Shown here piece by piece: positions 40,111 through 48,986 of a stretch of DNA of 64,000 nt. This stretch comes from Flavobacteriaceae bacterium UBA3339 (GTDB taxonomy: Bacteria; Bacteroidota; Bacteroidia; Flavobacteriales; Flavobacteriaceae). Under the pieces are notes generated by a model. It saw nothing but the letters and a program-made list of their open reading frames with translations. It searched no databases and was not told where the DNA came from. The stretch is taken from the NCBI GenBank assembly GCA_002360925.1, contig DERN01000003.1, forward strand, positions 319,175-383,174, in the 5' to 3' direction. A program made the position numbers and the translations under genes. Positions within the stretch are counted from its first letter, which is position 1; each line of letters starts with the position of its first letter.

Positions 40111-41511
40111 TTATTCAACACCGCCGCCCATTGCTTTGTACAACTGTATGTTGGCATTCCATAAGTTATATTGCGTGGTAATGATGTTTAATTGTGCGTT
40201 TAGCTCGCTTTCGGTTGCAGTTAACACTTCTAAATAACTTGCCATACCGTTATTTAATAATTCTTGCGAATAGGTAACGGCTGCTGTATAAGCTTCGGCT
40301 TCTTGTTTTTTCAAAGCTAGTTTTTTCGTGTTGTTTTCAATGCTGTACAATGCGTCCGAAACTTCTTTACTTGCATTTAAAACCGTTTGTTTGTAGTTTA
40401 AAAATGCTTTTTCCTGATTCGATAAGCTTACTTCGTATTGCGTGCGAATTTGTCGACCGTTTAAAATAGGTTGCGCCAATCCGGCTACAATATTAGCAAA
40501 AAACGATGTTGGATCGAACAATTTGTCGAATTCTACCGATTGCAATCCGCCACTTGCCGTTAAGCGTAATGTTGGATAAAAACTTGCTTTGGCAACATTC
40601 GTTAATTCAAACGCATTTCTAAAACCTAATTCCGAAGCTAAAACATCGGGACGGTTGTTTAAAACGTTCATCGAAACGCCTTCGTTCAGTTCAATTCCCA
40701 GTTGTTGTTTTGTAAACGAAGATCGTTCAATCTCATGCGGAAACATTCCTTGTAAAATACTTAATGAGTTTTCTTGTACTTTAATGTTGTTTTCAATATC
40801 CAACAACAAAGCTTGAGCGCTTAATAACTGTGCTTCGGTTTGTTTTACGGCAACTTCCGTAACTCTTCCGGCATCTTTTAAGGCTTTATTTGTTTCTAAG
40901 CTTTGCGTACGGTTTACAATTGTTTTTTCGGCAATCTGTTTTTGTGCATCTAAAGCAAGTAAATTGTAATACGATGAAGCAACTAAAGCAATTAACTGCG
41001 TTTTTACTGCCTGATGTACCGCAACGGTTTGCAAGTAGGTAGCTTCGTTCGCTAATTTACGGCTGGTAATTTTACCCCAAATATCGGCTTCCCAACCTAA
41101 GCTTCCTGTAATATCGAACTGATCTAATCTTTGTCGCTGTCCCAAGATTCGACCAAATTGCGTATTGATCGAATTTACGGTATGCGTATAATTGGCTCCG
41201 ACAGAAAACGTAGGCATATATCCTGCTTTTCCTTGCGCCAAGTACGATTGTGCTTGTTTAATATTTTCTAAAGCAGCACGAATATCCAGATTGTTTTCTA
41301 AAGCTGTATCGATATACTGCTGCAATAACGGATCGGTAAAAATGGTTCGCCAAGGCATTGCATTTTCCGAAACGCTATCTTTTACTACTTCTTTAGTGTT
41401 AAAAGATGCGTTTTCCCAAACGTCTGGTTTTTGATAATCTTTTGTAGCAATACACGATTGTAATGAAACTGCCGTAACCGCTACAAAAGCTGTTTTATAT
41501 ATAAATCTCAT
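40111..41511 (-). CDS. RND efflux outer-membrane lipoprotein (NodT/OprM family)
   Basis: The outer-membrane channel of a tripartite pump, 466 residues. The lipobox is SLQSC in the N-terminal leader. Two outer-membrane-efflux repeats follow, with long coiled helices (NIKQAQSYLAQGKAGYMPTF and VKQTEAQLLSAQALLLDIENN) that build the periplasmic tunnel. NNRPDVLASELGFRNAF is the usual RPD signature. It is the last gene of the operon, two bases after the pump gene. The acylated N-terminus marks it as OprM-like, not TolC itself. Confidence 0.94.
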   Translation of the reverse strand: MRFIYKTAFVAVTAVSLQSCIATKDYQKPDVWENASFNTKEVVKDSVSENAMPWRTIFTDPLLQQYIDTALENNLDIRAALENIKQAQSYLAQGKAGYMPTFSVGANYTHTVNSINTQFGRILGQRQRLDQFDITGSLGWEADIWGKITSRKLANEATYLQTVAVHQAVKTQLIALVASSYYNLLALDAQKQIAEKTIVNRTQSLETNKALKDAGRVTEVAVKQTEAQLLSAQALLLDIENNIKVQENSLSILQGMFPHEIERSSFTKQQLGIELNEGVSMNVLNNRPDVLASELGFRNAFELTNVAKASFYPTLRLTASGGLQSVEFDKLFDPTSFFANIVAGLAQPILNGRQIRTQYEVSLSNQEKAFLNYKQTVLNASKEVSDALYSIENNTKKLALKKQEAEAYTAAVTYSQELLNNGMASYLEVLTATESELNAQLNIITTQYNLWNANIQLYKAMGGGVE

Positions 41512-41513
41512 AA

Positions 41514-44500
41514 TTATTCTTCTATTGCTTTAGTATCAAATTGAACTGGTTTGATTTTTTCCTGTATTTTTTGGAAAATCACAAAAAGAACCGGAATTAC
41601 AAAAACTCCTAAAATGGTTCCGATCAACAATCCGAAAGCAGCTCCTGTTCCGATAGAACGGTTTCCTACGTAACCAACTCCCGATGCAAATACCAACGGC
41701 ATTAATCCTAAAATAAATGCAAACGATGTCATCAAGATTGGACGTAAACGTGCTTTGGCTCCATCAATTGCAGCTTGTACAATACTTTCGCCATGTTTTC
41801 TTCTTTGTAATGCAAACTCAACAATTAAAATAGCATTCTTGGCGAGCAATCCAACGAGCATGACGAGCGCAATTTGGAAATAGATATTGTTTTCTAATCC
41901 GGCTATTTTCTGAGACATAAACGCGCCCATGATTCCGGTTGGCAATGATAAAATTACCGCAAACGGAAGCATATAACTCTCGTATTGTGCTGCTAAAATG
42001 AAATAAACGAACACGATACACAAAGCAAAAATCAAGATGGTTTGGGAACCTGCATTAATTTCCTCACGCGTTAATCCTGTAAAATCGATTCCGTAATTAG
42101 CAGATAATTTTTGTTCCGCCACTTCTTGAACCGCTCTAATAGCATCACCCGAAGAGAAACCTGGTTTTGGCGCTCCGGAAATATTAGACGATGTAAATAA
42201 GTTGAAACGGTTAACCGATTGCGGTCCGAAAACGCGTTTTAAACTTACAAACTGACTTAAAGGCGCCATTGTTCCTGATGATGTACGTACAAACATTTCG
42301 TTTAAACTTGAAACATTTACGCGATTATCGGGCATTGACTGAATCATTACACGGTATTGTTTACCAAAACGCGTAAAATCTGCCGCATAAACTCCACCAA
42401 TATATCCTTGCAACGCCGAGAAAATGTTACTTACCGAAACTCCTGATTGCTTAGCACGAACAATATCTAACATGATCTCGTACTGAGCATAGTTTGTATT
42501 GAACGACGTTTGCGCATACATTATTTCAGGTCTTTGCATTAAAGCCGTGATATAATCTTGTGTAGCTGCATCGAAGTCTTTTAAATCGCCTCCCGATTTA
42601 TCTAGCAACTTCATTTCGAATCCACCAGAAAGACCGAATCCTGGAATACTTGGCGGTTGGAAGAAAATCATTTTAGCTTCAGGGAAGTTTTTTCCTGCCA
42701 AACCAAACAATTGTCCAATTACAGCATCAGTTGCTTTTTCCGGAGTTGTACGTTTTGCAAAATCTTCCATCTTAATCATCAAGAATCCGTAGTTCGATCC
42801 CGCACCTGAAATAATGCTTCGTCCAGAAATAACCGTTACTGATTCAATTCCCGGAATTTTTTCAGCCTGAGCCGAAAACTCTTTTTCTAATTTGTATACA
42901 CGGTCAACCGAAGCTCCGGCAGGAAGTTCGATATTACCCATAATAAATCCGCGGTCTTCACTTGGCACGAAACCAGCCGGCATTGTTTTATTTGCAAAAT
43001 AAGTCAATCCTAAACAAGCAAGTAAAATAGCGAACGAAATCCATTTATGCTTAAATAAAAACCTAAATGAGTTTCCGTATTTGTTTGTCATAGCATTAAA
43101 CGACTTGTTAAAAGCAGCGAAAAAGCGTTTAACAAAACCTTTCTTTTCATGTTCTTCGTCGTGTTGTTTCAAAAACAAAGCACAAAGAGCCGGACTTAAA
43201 GTTAAAGCGTTTACAGCCGAAATGGCAATTGCTACAATTAACGTAACACCAAATTGTTTATAGAAAACTCCTGTTGGTCCTGCAATAAAAGTTACCGGAA
43301 TAAACACCGCACACATTACCAAAGTAATTGAAATAATTGCTCCGGAAATCTCGCCCATTGCATTATTTGTAGCTGTTAAAGCATCTTGTCCGGTTTCTTC
43401 CATCTTGGCATGCACCGCCTCGACGACGACAATGGCATCATCTACCACAATACCAATGGCGAGCACTAACGCGAATAACGTTAATAAGTTTAGGGAATAT
43501 CCGAAAAGATTTAAGAAGAAAAACGTACCGATAATAGAAACCGGAACCGCAATTAACGGAACTAACGTTGATCTAAAATCTTGTAAAAAGATATACACCA
43601 CAATAAATACCAAAATAAACGCTTCGATTAACGTGTGAACCACTTTTTCGATCGAAGCATCAAGGAATTCATTCGAATCTAAATTGATTTTATATTTAAT
43701 TCCTTCTGGTAAGTTTTTCTCGATTTTATCTAATTCGACTTTAATTTCATTGATGATGTCTTGCGCATTCGATCCCGGCGTTTGATAAATCGCCATCGCT
43801 GCTGCCGGCATTCCGTTTAACTCAGAATATCCACCATATGTTTGTGCACCTAATTCAATTTGTGCAACATCTTTCAACCTCAATACCTGACCGTTGTCTA
43901 ACGACTTAATCACAATATCTTCGTATTGTGTTTCGGTTTTGTATTTACCACTGTATTTAATTACGTATTGGAACGATTCTCCAGAGTTTTCTCCTAACTG
44001 ACCTGCCGCAGCTTCTAACGATTGTTCGTTAATTGCCGCCGTTACATCTGCCGGAACTAAACCGTAATTAGCCATTTTAGCCGGATCTAACCAAATACGC
44101 ATCGAGTAGTTTTTAGCTCCGAAAACCGAAGCATCTCCTACTCCGTTTACCCTTTTAATTTCAGGAATAACGTTAATGTTCATGTAGTTTTGAACATACG
44201 TAGCGTCGTAATTCTTACTATCGGAATAAAACGAAAGGAACATTAAAGAACTCGTTTGCTGCTTCTGAGTCGTAACTCCCGAGCGCGTTACCTCGGTTGG
44301 CAATAAAGGCGTTGCCCTTGCCACACGGTTTTGAACGTTAACCGCAGCAATATCCGGATCGATTCCTTGTTTAAAAACAACTTGAATCGAAGCAGATCCG
44401 TCGTTACTTGCTGTAGAAGTAATGTAATCCATTCCTTCTACACCATTGATTTGTTCCTCGATGGGAACAATCACACTCTCCAAAACGGTTTGTGCATTCG

Positions 44501-44654
44501 CTCCCGGATAAGAAGCTGCAACCTGAACCGTTGGCGGTGCAATATCTGGGTATTGAGTTACGGGAAGTACCGTAAGCCCCAAGATTCCCAGAATCACTAT
44601 TAAAATAGAAATTACTGTAGAAAGTACAGGTCTTTCAATAAAAGTTTTTAGCAT
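41514..44654 (-). CDS. RND efflux inner-membrane pump (HAE1, AcrB-like)
   Basis: The proton-driven trimeric drug exporter, 1046 residues with 12 transmembrane helices and two large periplasmic loops. It starts MLKTFIERPVLSTVISI, as is typical of HAE1 pumps. The proton-relay residues are present: the two aspartates in GIVVDDAIVVVEAV in helix 4 and the lysine in GLLAKNAILIVEF in helix 10. Loop signatures include TQYPDIAPPTV, EEQINGVEGM and GFVPSEDRG. The substrates are probably hydrophobic drugs, detergents or metabolites. They cannot be named from sequence. Confidence 0.96.
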   Translation of the reverse strand: MLKTFIERPVLSTVISILIVILGILGLTVLPVTQYPDIAPPTVQVAASYPGANAQTVLESVIVPIEEQINGVEGMDYITSTASNDGSASIQVVFKQGIDPDIAAVNVQNRVARATPLLPTEVTRSGVTTQKQQTSSLMFLSFYSDSKNYDATYVQNYMNINVIPEIKRVNGVGDASVFGAKNYSMRIWLDPAKMANYGLVPADVTAAINEQSLEAAAGQLGENSGESFQYVIKYSGKYKTETQYEDIVIKSLDNGQVLRLKDVAQIELGAQTYGGYSELNGMPAAAMAIYQTPGSNAQDIINEIKVELDKIEKNLPEGIKYKINLDSNEFLDASIEKVVHTLIEAFILVFIVVYIFLQDFRSTLVPLIAVPVSIIGTFFFLNLFGYSLNLLTLFALVLAIGIVVDDAIVVVEAVHAKMEETGQDALTATNNAMGEISGAIISITLVMCAVFIPVTFIAGPTGVFYKQFGVTLIVAIAISAVNALTLSPALCALFLKQHDEEHEKKGFVKRFFAAFNKSFNAMTNKYGNSFRFLFKHKWISFAILLACLGLTYFANKTMPAGFVPSEDRGFIMGNIELPAGASVDRVYKLEKEFSAQAEKIPGIESVTVISGRSIISGAGSNYGFLMIKMEDFAKRTTPEKATDAVIGQLFGLAGKNFPEAKMIFFQPPSIPGFGLSGGFEMKLLDKSGGDLKDFDAATQDYITALMQRPEIMYAQTSFNTNYAQYEIMLDIVRAKQSGVSVSNIFSALQGYIGGVYAADFTRFGKQYRVMIQSMPDNRVNVSSLNEMFVRTSSGTMAPLSQFVSLKRVFGPQSVNRFNLFTSSNISGAPKPGFSSGDAIRAVQEVAEQKLSANYGIDFTGLTREEINAGSQTILIFALCIVFVYFILAAQYESYMLPFAVILSLPTGIMGAFMSQKIAGLENNIYFQIALVMLVGLLAKNAILIVEFALQRRKHGESIVQAAIDGAKARLRPILMTSFAFILGLMPLVFASGVGYVGNRSIGTGAAFGLLIGTILGVFVIPVLFVIFQKIQEKIKPVQFDTKAIEE

Positions 44655-44665
44655 TATTTATCTTT

Positions 44666-45832
44666 TTAGAAAACAGGTTTAATCGAATTTACAATCGTGT
44701 CGAAATTGGCTTTTTTAGGCTGAATCGCCGCTTTATTTCTTAAAGATCCAATTCCGCTTACAATAATAACATCGCCTACTTTAACATCTTCTTTTCTAGT
44801 TCCTGGTTCAATGATGATCATATTATCTACACGATCAATCAAAGAAACCACTGTAGAAACCGCTGTATCATTTACTACTTTATACACGTTGATTTTTCCT
44901 TGCTGTTCGAAAGAAGCTACTTCCGGAACCACTAAAACATTAGTATATTTTTTAGGCAAACGAATAATTCCGCTGTTTCCGTTGCTTAACAACTTATTCG
45001 GGTTTGCAAAAGCCACTCGGAATTGAACTGTTCCTGTTGCAGCATCGATCTGACCTGAAACCGTTTCGATCTTTCCTTTTTCAGTATAAATACTTCCGTC
45101 TGCCAATTGTAATTCTACTTCAGGAAGATTTTTAACTTTCTCGCTCAACGTTTGACCAGGAGCATTGTTTAAGAATTGAAAATATTCTTTTTCGTTCATT
45201 GTAAAATATGCGTAAACCGAACTAATATCAGCAATTGTAGTCAATGCTGTAGGATCTGTCGGTCCAACCAAACTTCCTTTCTTTAAAGGCAACTGACCAA
45301 CAATTCCGCTTATAGGAGCACGAACTACTGCATAATCAACATTTGCACTTGCTGTTCCAAAATTCGCTTTTGCCTGAGCTAACAAACTTTTTGCAGAAGC
45401 CAAATTTGCTTTTGCTGTTTCTAATTGAACTCCGCCAATAATTCCTTTTTGAACCAGCGGAACCAATTTATCAACTTCAACCTGAGCTGCATTTACATTT
45501 GCTTGTGCAACTGCAATTCCAGATTTAGCAGCACTTGCAGTTTCGGCCAAATTATTAGCTTCTAATCGAAACAAAGCCTGACCTTTACTAACTACCTGAC
45601 CTTCGTGTACATATACTTCTTGAATATATCCTTGAATTTTAGCACGTACATCGTTATTGATCTTACCTTGAATGGTTGCCGGAAACATCGTATAGCCTAC
45701 AACATCTTTAGTTGTTGCAGAAACTACATCCAAAGCCGGTGCTTGCGCCATTGGCGCTTCTGCTTTTTTAGAGCAACCGATTGCCGATGCTCCAAGAATT
45801 ACCATTAGGAGCGTTTTAATTTGACTTTCCAT
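44666..45832 (-). CDS. RND efflux periplasmic adaptor (membrane fusion lipoprotein)
   Basis: The adaptor linking pump and channel, 388 residues. The lipobox is SAIGC. The lipoyl halves flank an alpha-hairpin of about residues 100-170 with YIQEVYVHEGQVVSKGQALFRL. A beta-barrel and a membrane-proximal domain follow (VGPTDPTALTTIADISSVYAYF and VRFQVAFANP-type segments). It overlaps the regulator gene by 17 bases at its 5' end and precedes the pump gene by 11 bases, so all four genes form one operon. Confidence 0.95.
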   Translation of the reverse strand: MESQIKTLLMVILGASAIGCSKKAEAPMAQAPALDVVSATTKDVVGYTMFPATIQGKINNDVRAKIQGYIQEVYVHEGQVVSKGQALFRLEANNLAETASAAKSGIAVAQANVNAAQVEVDKLVPLVQKGIIGGVQLETAKANLASAKSLLAQAKANFGTASANVDYAVVRAPISGIVGQLPLKKGSLVGPTDPTALTTIADISSVYAYFTMNEKEYFQFLNNAPGQTLSEKVKNLPEVELQLADGSIYTEKGKIETVSGQIDAATGTVQFRVAFANPNKLLSNGNSGIIRLPKKYTNVLVVPEVASFEQQGKINVYKVVNDTAVSTVVSLIDRVDNMIIIEPGTRKEDVKVGDVIIVSGIGSLRNKAAIQPKKANFDTIVNSIKPVF

Positions 45833-46319
45833 TTGAATTGATATGAAGTTTTAAGTTTTGAATAGTTTTTTCTAATGATTCGGTTACTTCGTTTAAATGC
45901 CCAACATAGAAGTCGTATTCTTCTTGTTTAAACAATTCATCGTTATTGATTTTACGATAACTACGAAGTTTTCTACTAATTTCTCGTTCCCTTATCAAAC
46001 GCTGATGAACATCTTGTAAACGCATTAAAAACAAACTGCGATTGACTCTAAAATGTCGCTTTCGTTCGTTGTCTTTTTTAAATTGTTCCAAGAAATTAAG
46101 CTCTACCAAGGTATTGATACTGTGAGAAACCGAGCTTTTACTAGCCTGAAAAGTATCTAGAATATCCTCGAAAGTAAGTCCGTTCGGACAATTATTAAAC
46201 ACAAATAAAGCATAAATACGAGCAGTTAACGGCTGTAATTTATAATACAACTCGTAATGCTCGCAGACTTCTTTATACAACTCTTTGTTTAAAATTTCCT
46301 GCATATTCTTAATTTTCAT
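45816..46319 (-). CDS. GbsR/MarR-family transcriptional regulator
   Basis: A 167-residue DNA-binding regulator heading the efflux operon. The winged-helix part is at about residues 25-90: LTARIYALFVFNNCPNGLTFEDILDTF, then the recognition region SKSSVSHSINTLVEL and the wing FKKDNERKRHFRV. A charged C-terminal coiled region may mediate dimerisation. Start choice is open: ATG 46319 lies only 3 bases after the -7 element and would be leaderless, while ATG 46304 gives a short leader. A 20-bp palindrome overlaps the promoter and is its likely operator, so autoregulation is expected. Confidence 0.88.
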   Translation of the reverse strand: MKIKNMQEILNKELYKEVCEHYELYYKLQPLTARIYALFVFNNCPNGLTFEDILDTFQASKSSVSHSINTLVELNFLEQFKKDNERKRHFRVNRSLFLMRLQDVHQRLIREREISRKLRSYRKINNDELFKQEEYDFYVGHLNEVTESLEKTIQNLKLHINSNGKSN

Positions 46320-46322
46320 TTG

Positions 46323-46330
46323 CAAAACTA
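46323..46330 (-). promoter_or_regulatory. -7 element of the RND efflux operon
   Basis: TAGTTTTG on the minus strand matches TAnnTTTG. No exact TTG stands 19 bases upstream (TTCG instead), and the palindrome 46336-46355 fills the spacer, so the promoter may be weak and controlled. Confidence 0.7.
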
Positions 46331-46335
46331 CACTT

Positions 46336-46355
46336 AGTTCGGTAATTACCGAACT
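46336..46355. promoter_or_regulatory. 20-bp perfect palindrome, likely operator of the efflux regulator
   Basis: AGTTCGGTAATTACCGAACT equals its own reverse complement. It fills the space between the -7 element and the -33 position of the leftward promoter, directly upstream of a GbsR/MarR-type regulator gene, which is the classic place for an autoregulatory operator. Confidence 0.82.
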
Positions 46356-46504
46356 TAATTTCTGTTAATTTTTTATTAAAAAAAAGTAACAGAAATTTTA
46401 TTACCTTAGAATTAAGTAGAAGATTTTTAGTGTATTTTTAACCTAATCGTTTTAAACACTTTTTATTAATACTTTTGCAAAGGTTTCATACAAACTTATT
46501 TTAA

Positions 46505-47773
46505 ATGCCAATATACACTTCGGCTGAAGAAGCCGTAAAACTCGTAAAAAGCGGAGATCGCGTTTTTCTTCACGGAAGCGCCACAACTCCATTACACCTT
46601 ATAAATGCGTTACTAAAAAGAGCCGGAGAAATCAACAATGTTGAATTGGTTTCTATAAGCACTTTTGGAGATATTGACTGGAAACACCCCGAAATAATGA
46701 ATTCGTTTTATTTGAATTCGCTTTTCGTTTCGCAAAATATTCGCGAATGGGCAAACAGTTCGCACGGAGGCTACGTTCCTATTTTTTTGAGCGAAATTCC
46801 GCAACTTTTCACGAATGGTTCTTTACCGCTCGACGTGGCAATTGTACACGTTTCGCCTCCCGATAAACACGGATATTGTTCTTTAGGAACTTCGATTGAT
46901 GCAGCTTGGACAGCGGTTCGACAAGCAAAAACCGTTATTGCTCAAGTAAATCCAAAAATGTGTAGAACTCACGGCGATTCGTCGGTTCACATTTCAAAAT
47001 TCAAAGCAATGGTTTGGCACGAAACCGATTTACTTTCGGTTGATTATAATTCGCAAGACGATATTTCGATGAAAATCGGAAAGAATGTTGCCGAATTGAT
47101 TGAAAACGGATCAACGCTTCAAGCAGGAATCGGAACTATTCCAAATGCTGTTTTAAGCAATTTAACCAATCATAAAGATTTAGGCGTTCATACTGAAATG
47201 TTTTCAGACGGAATTATTCCTCTTGTTCAAAAAGGAATTATCACAAATGAAAAAAAGAAAATTCACGCAGGAAAAACTGTAACCGCTTTCGTTGCCGGAA
47301 CTCAGAAGTTATACGATTTTGTAGACGACAATCCTACCATTGCATTTATGAATGTTTCACACGTAAACGATACGTCTGTTATTAGAAAAAACCCGAAAGT
47401 GGTAGCAATTAATTCTGCTTTAGAGATTGATTTAACCGGACAAATTTGTGCTGATTCTATAGGAACATTTCAATATTCGGGAATTGGCGGGCAAATGGAT
47501 TTTATGCGAGGCGCTTCATTATCTGAAGGCGGAAAAGCAATTATTGCCATGCCTTCGATTACAGGAAAAGGCGTTTCTAAAATTACACCATTTCTAAAGC
47601 AAGGAGCCGGAGTTGTAACAACTCGCGGTCACGTTCATTATGTTGTAACCGAATATGGCGTTGTTAATTTGTATGGAAAAAACATGGAGCAACGCTCTAA
47701 ATTATTAATCAGCATTGCACATCCGGAACATAGAGAAACTTTAGAAAGAGCACATTTCGAAAGATTTAAATAA
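46505..47773 (+). CDS. Acetyl-CoA hydrolase/transferase family CoA-transferase
   Basis: A class I CoA-transferase-like enzyme of 422 residues, related to 4-hydroxybutyrate or acetate CoA-transferases. The N-terminal domain has VFLHGSATTPLHLI and VSPPDKHGYCSLGTS. The active-site glutamate lies in GVHTEMFSDG, and the CoA-binding loop region has GIGGQMDFMRGA. YGVVNLYGKN is the conserved C-terminal signature. A -7 element TACTTTTG is at 46470-46477. The exact acyl donor and acceptor are unknown. Confidence 0.9.
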   Translation: MPIYTSAEEAVKLVKSGDRVFLHGSATTPLHLINALLKRAGEINNVELVSISTFGDIDWKHPEIMNSFYLNSLFVSQNIREWANSSHGGYVPIFLSEIPQLFTNGSLPLDVAIVHVSPPDKHGYCSLGTSIDAAWTAVRQAKTVIAQVNPKMCRTHGDSSVHISKFKAMVWHETDLLSVDYNSQDDISMKIGKNVAELIENGSTLQAGIGTIPNAVLSNLTNHKDLGVHTEMFSDGIIPLVQKGIITNEKKKIHAGKTVTAFVAGTQKLYDFVDDNPTIAFMNVSHVNDTSVIRKNPKVVAINSALEIDLTGQICADSIGTFQYSGIGGQMDFMRGASLSEGGKAIIAMPSITGKGVSKITPFLKQGAGVVTTRGHVHYVVTEYGVVNLYGKNMEQRSKLLISIAHPEHRETLERAHFERFK

Positions 47774-47794
47774 TTCTAAAAACAAAGAAATGAG

Positions 47795-47838
47795 AAATTG
47801 TATCGTTTTTTTAAAAAAAAGCTTTCGATACAATTTTT
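47795..47838 (+). terminator. Terminator of the CoA-transferase gene
   Basis: AAATTGTATCG pairs with CGATACAATTT around a 20-base A/T loop, then T. 21 bases after the stop codon. Confidence 0.8.
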
Positions 47839-47976
47839 CGTTATTAAAGTCAGCAAATCGATTCATATAATGTATTTCTTCTTCTTTATAAAAGAAAATA
47901 TCGTTTTATAAACATTTGATAACCTTAAAAATACAGTTGCATTCATAACTAACAGAATATTTTTTAAAAAAATAGT

Positions 47977-48007
47977 TGCACGAAATATTTTTTAATGTTT
48001 ATATTTG
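47977..48007 (+). promoter_or_regulatory. Promoter of the tRNA-Gly cluster
   Basis: TTG at 47977-47979, a 20-base spacer and TATATTTG at 48000-48007, about 38 bases before the first tRNA. Confidence 0.82.
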
Positions 48008-48045
48008 CACTCACAAAATCAAACGAAGATTTAAAAATCGTAAAC

Positions 48046-48118
48046 GCGGAAGTAGCTCAGTTGGTAGAGCGTCAGCCTTCCAAGCTGAATGTCGCGAGTT
48101 CGACCCTCGTCTTCCGCT
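48046..48118 (+). tRNA. tRNA-Gly (UCC), copy 1
   Basis: A 73-base cloverleaf: acceptor GCGGAAG/CTTCCGC, D arm GCTC/GAGC, anticodon stem TCAGC/GCTGA with loop CTTCCAA (anticodon TCC), T arm GCGAG/CTCGT with loop TTCGACC. The CCA end is not encoded. Confidence 0.97.
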
Positions 48119-48155
48119 CTTGGGAAATCAAACGAAGATTTAAAAATCGTAAAAT

Positions 48156-48228
48156 GCGGAAGTAGCTCAGTTGGTAGAGCGTCAGCCTTCCAAGCTGAAT
48201 GTCGCGAGTTCGACCCTCGTCTTCCGCT
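48156..48228 (+). tRNA. tRNA-Gly (UCC), copy 2
   Basis: Identical in sequence to the copy at 48046, 110 bases downstream, with the same 30-base upstream spacer. Confidence 0.97.
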
Positions 48229-48264
48229 CTTGAAAAATCAATCGAAGATTTAAAAATCGTAAAT

Positions 48265-48337
48265 GCGGAAGTAGCTCAGTTGGTAGAGCGTCAGCCTTCC
48301 AAGCTGAATGTCGCGAGTTCGACCCTCGTCTTCCGCT
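48265..48337 (+). tRNA. tRNA-Gly (UCC), copy 3
   Basis: Identical to the two preceding copies, 109 bases after copy 2. The spacer before it differs by only a few bases. Confidence 0.97.
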
Positions 48338-48349
48338 CGAAAGAGCAAT

Positions 48350-48382
48350 AAAAAATCCTTATCAAATGATAAGGATTTTTTT
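48350..48382 (+). terminator. Terminator of the tRNA-Gly operon
   Basis: AAAAATCCTTATC with GATAAGGATTTTT around AAAT, T7 tail, 12 bases after the last tRNA. Confidence 0.93.
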
Positions 48383-48432
48383 ATTTAAATATTGATTTTA
48401 TAATATTTCAAAACAACATGTTTTCATAAAAC

Positions 48433-48462
48433 AAAAATCCCAATCTTTCGATTGGGATTTGT
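48433..48462 (-). terminator. Terminator of mscL
   Basis: AAATCCCAATC with GATTGGGATTT, loop TTTC, and a T tract on the minus strand, just past the mscL stop codon. Confidence 0.87.
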
Positions 48463-48467
48463 TATGA

Positions 48468-48902
48468 TTACTTTTTCAATAAATCTCTGATTTCGGCTAA
48501 AAGCTCTTCTTGAGTTGGTCCTGCCGGCGCAGCCGGAGCCGGTTCTTCTTTTCTTCTTAATTGATTAATTCCTTTTACCATTAAAAACACTGCAAAAGCT
48601 AATAAAATAAAATTGATTGCTACTGTAATAAAATTACCATAAGCAAAAACAACAGCATTTTCTACAGCTTGAGCATCAGCTAAAGCCATTCCGTTTTTAA
48701 TTCCGCTTGTTGGATCTTTTAAAACCACATACATGTTGCTAAAATCTGGCGAACCAATAATAGCAGAAACAATCGGCATTACAAGATCTTTTACAACACT
48801 GTCAACAATTTTTCCAAATGCACCTCCAATAATTACCCCAACTGCAAGGTCCATCACATTACCTTTAACGGCAAATTCTTTAAATTCTTTTAAAAATCCC
48901 AT
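48468..48902 (-). CDS. mscL: Large-conductance mechanosensitive channel MscL
   Basis: A homopentameric safety valve that opens under membrane tension in hypo-osmotic shock, 144 residues. The amphipathic N-terminus GFLKEFKEFAVKGNVMDLAVGVIIGGAFGKIV includes the pore-lining first helix. The second helix is at about residues 88-112 (FITVAINFILLAFAVFLMV). The C-terminal bundle follows a Pro/Ala-rich linker. The periplasmic loop is of normal size. It is a single gene with its own terminator. Confidence 0.96.
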   Translation of the reverse strand: MGFLKEFKEFAVKGNVMDLAVGVIIGGAFGKIVDSVVKDLVMPIVSAIIGSPDFSNMYVVLKDPTSGIKNGMALADAQAVENAVVFAYGNFITVAINFILLAFAVFLMVKGINQLRRKEEPAPAAPAGPTQEELLAEIRDLLKK

Positions 48903-48986
48903 ATCAACTTTTTTAGTTTTGTTTTACAAGAACAAAAATAGTTTTTTTATTACTATTTTTTACAAAAAATTAACATTAATTGATTT

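Larger units (their letters stand above)
48014..48339 (+). repeat. Threefold tandem repeat of about 110 bp (spacer plus tRNA-Gly)
   Basis: Each unit is a spacer of about 32 bases, AATCAAACGAAGATTTAAAA then ATCGTAAA, followed by an identical tRNA-Gly gene. The period is 110 then 109 bases. The spacer contains a GATTT/AAATC mini-stem that recurs each time. Confidence 0.92.

Noticed and set aside
48014..48339. Tandem 110-bp repeats as a possible integration or CRISPR-like array
   Set aside because: Each unit is a complete tRNA-Gly gene with its spacer. No integrase or attachment-site remnant is nearby.
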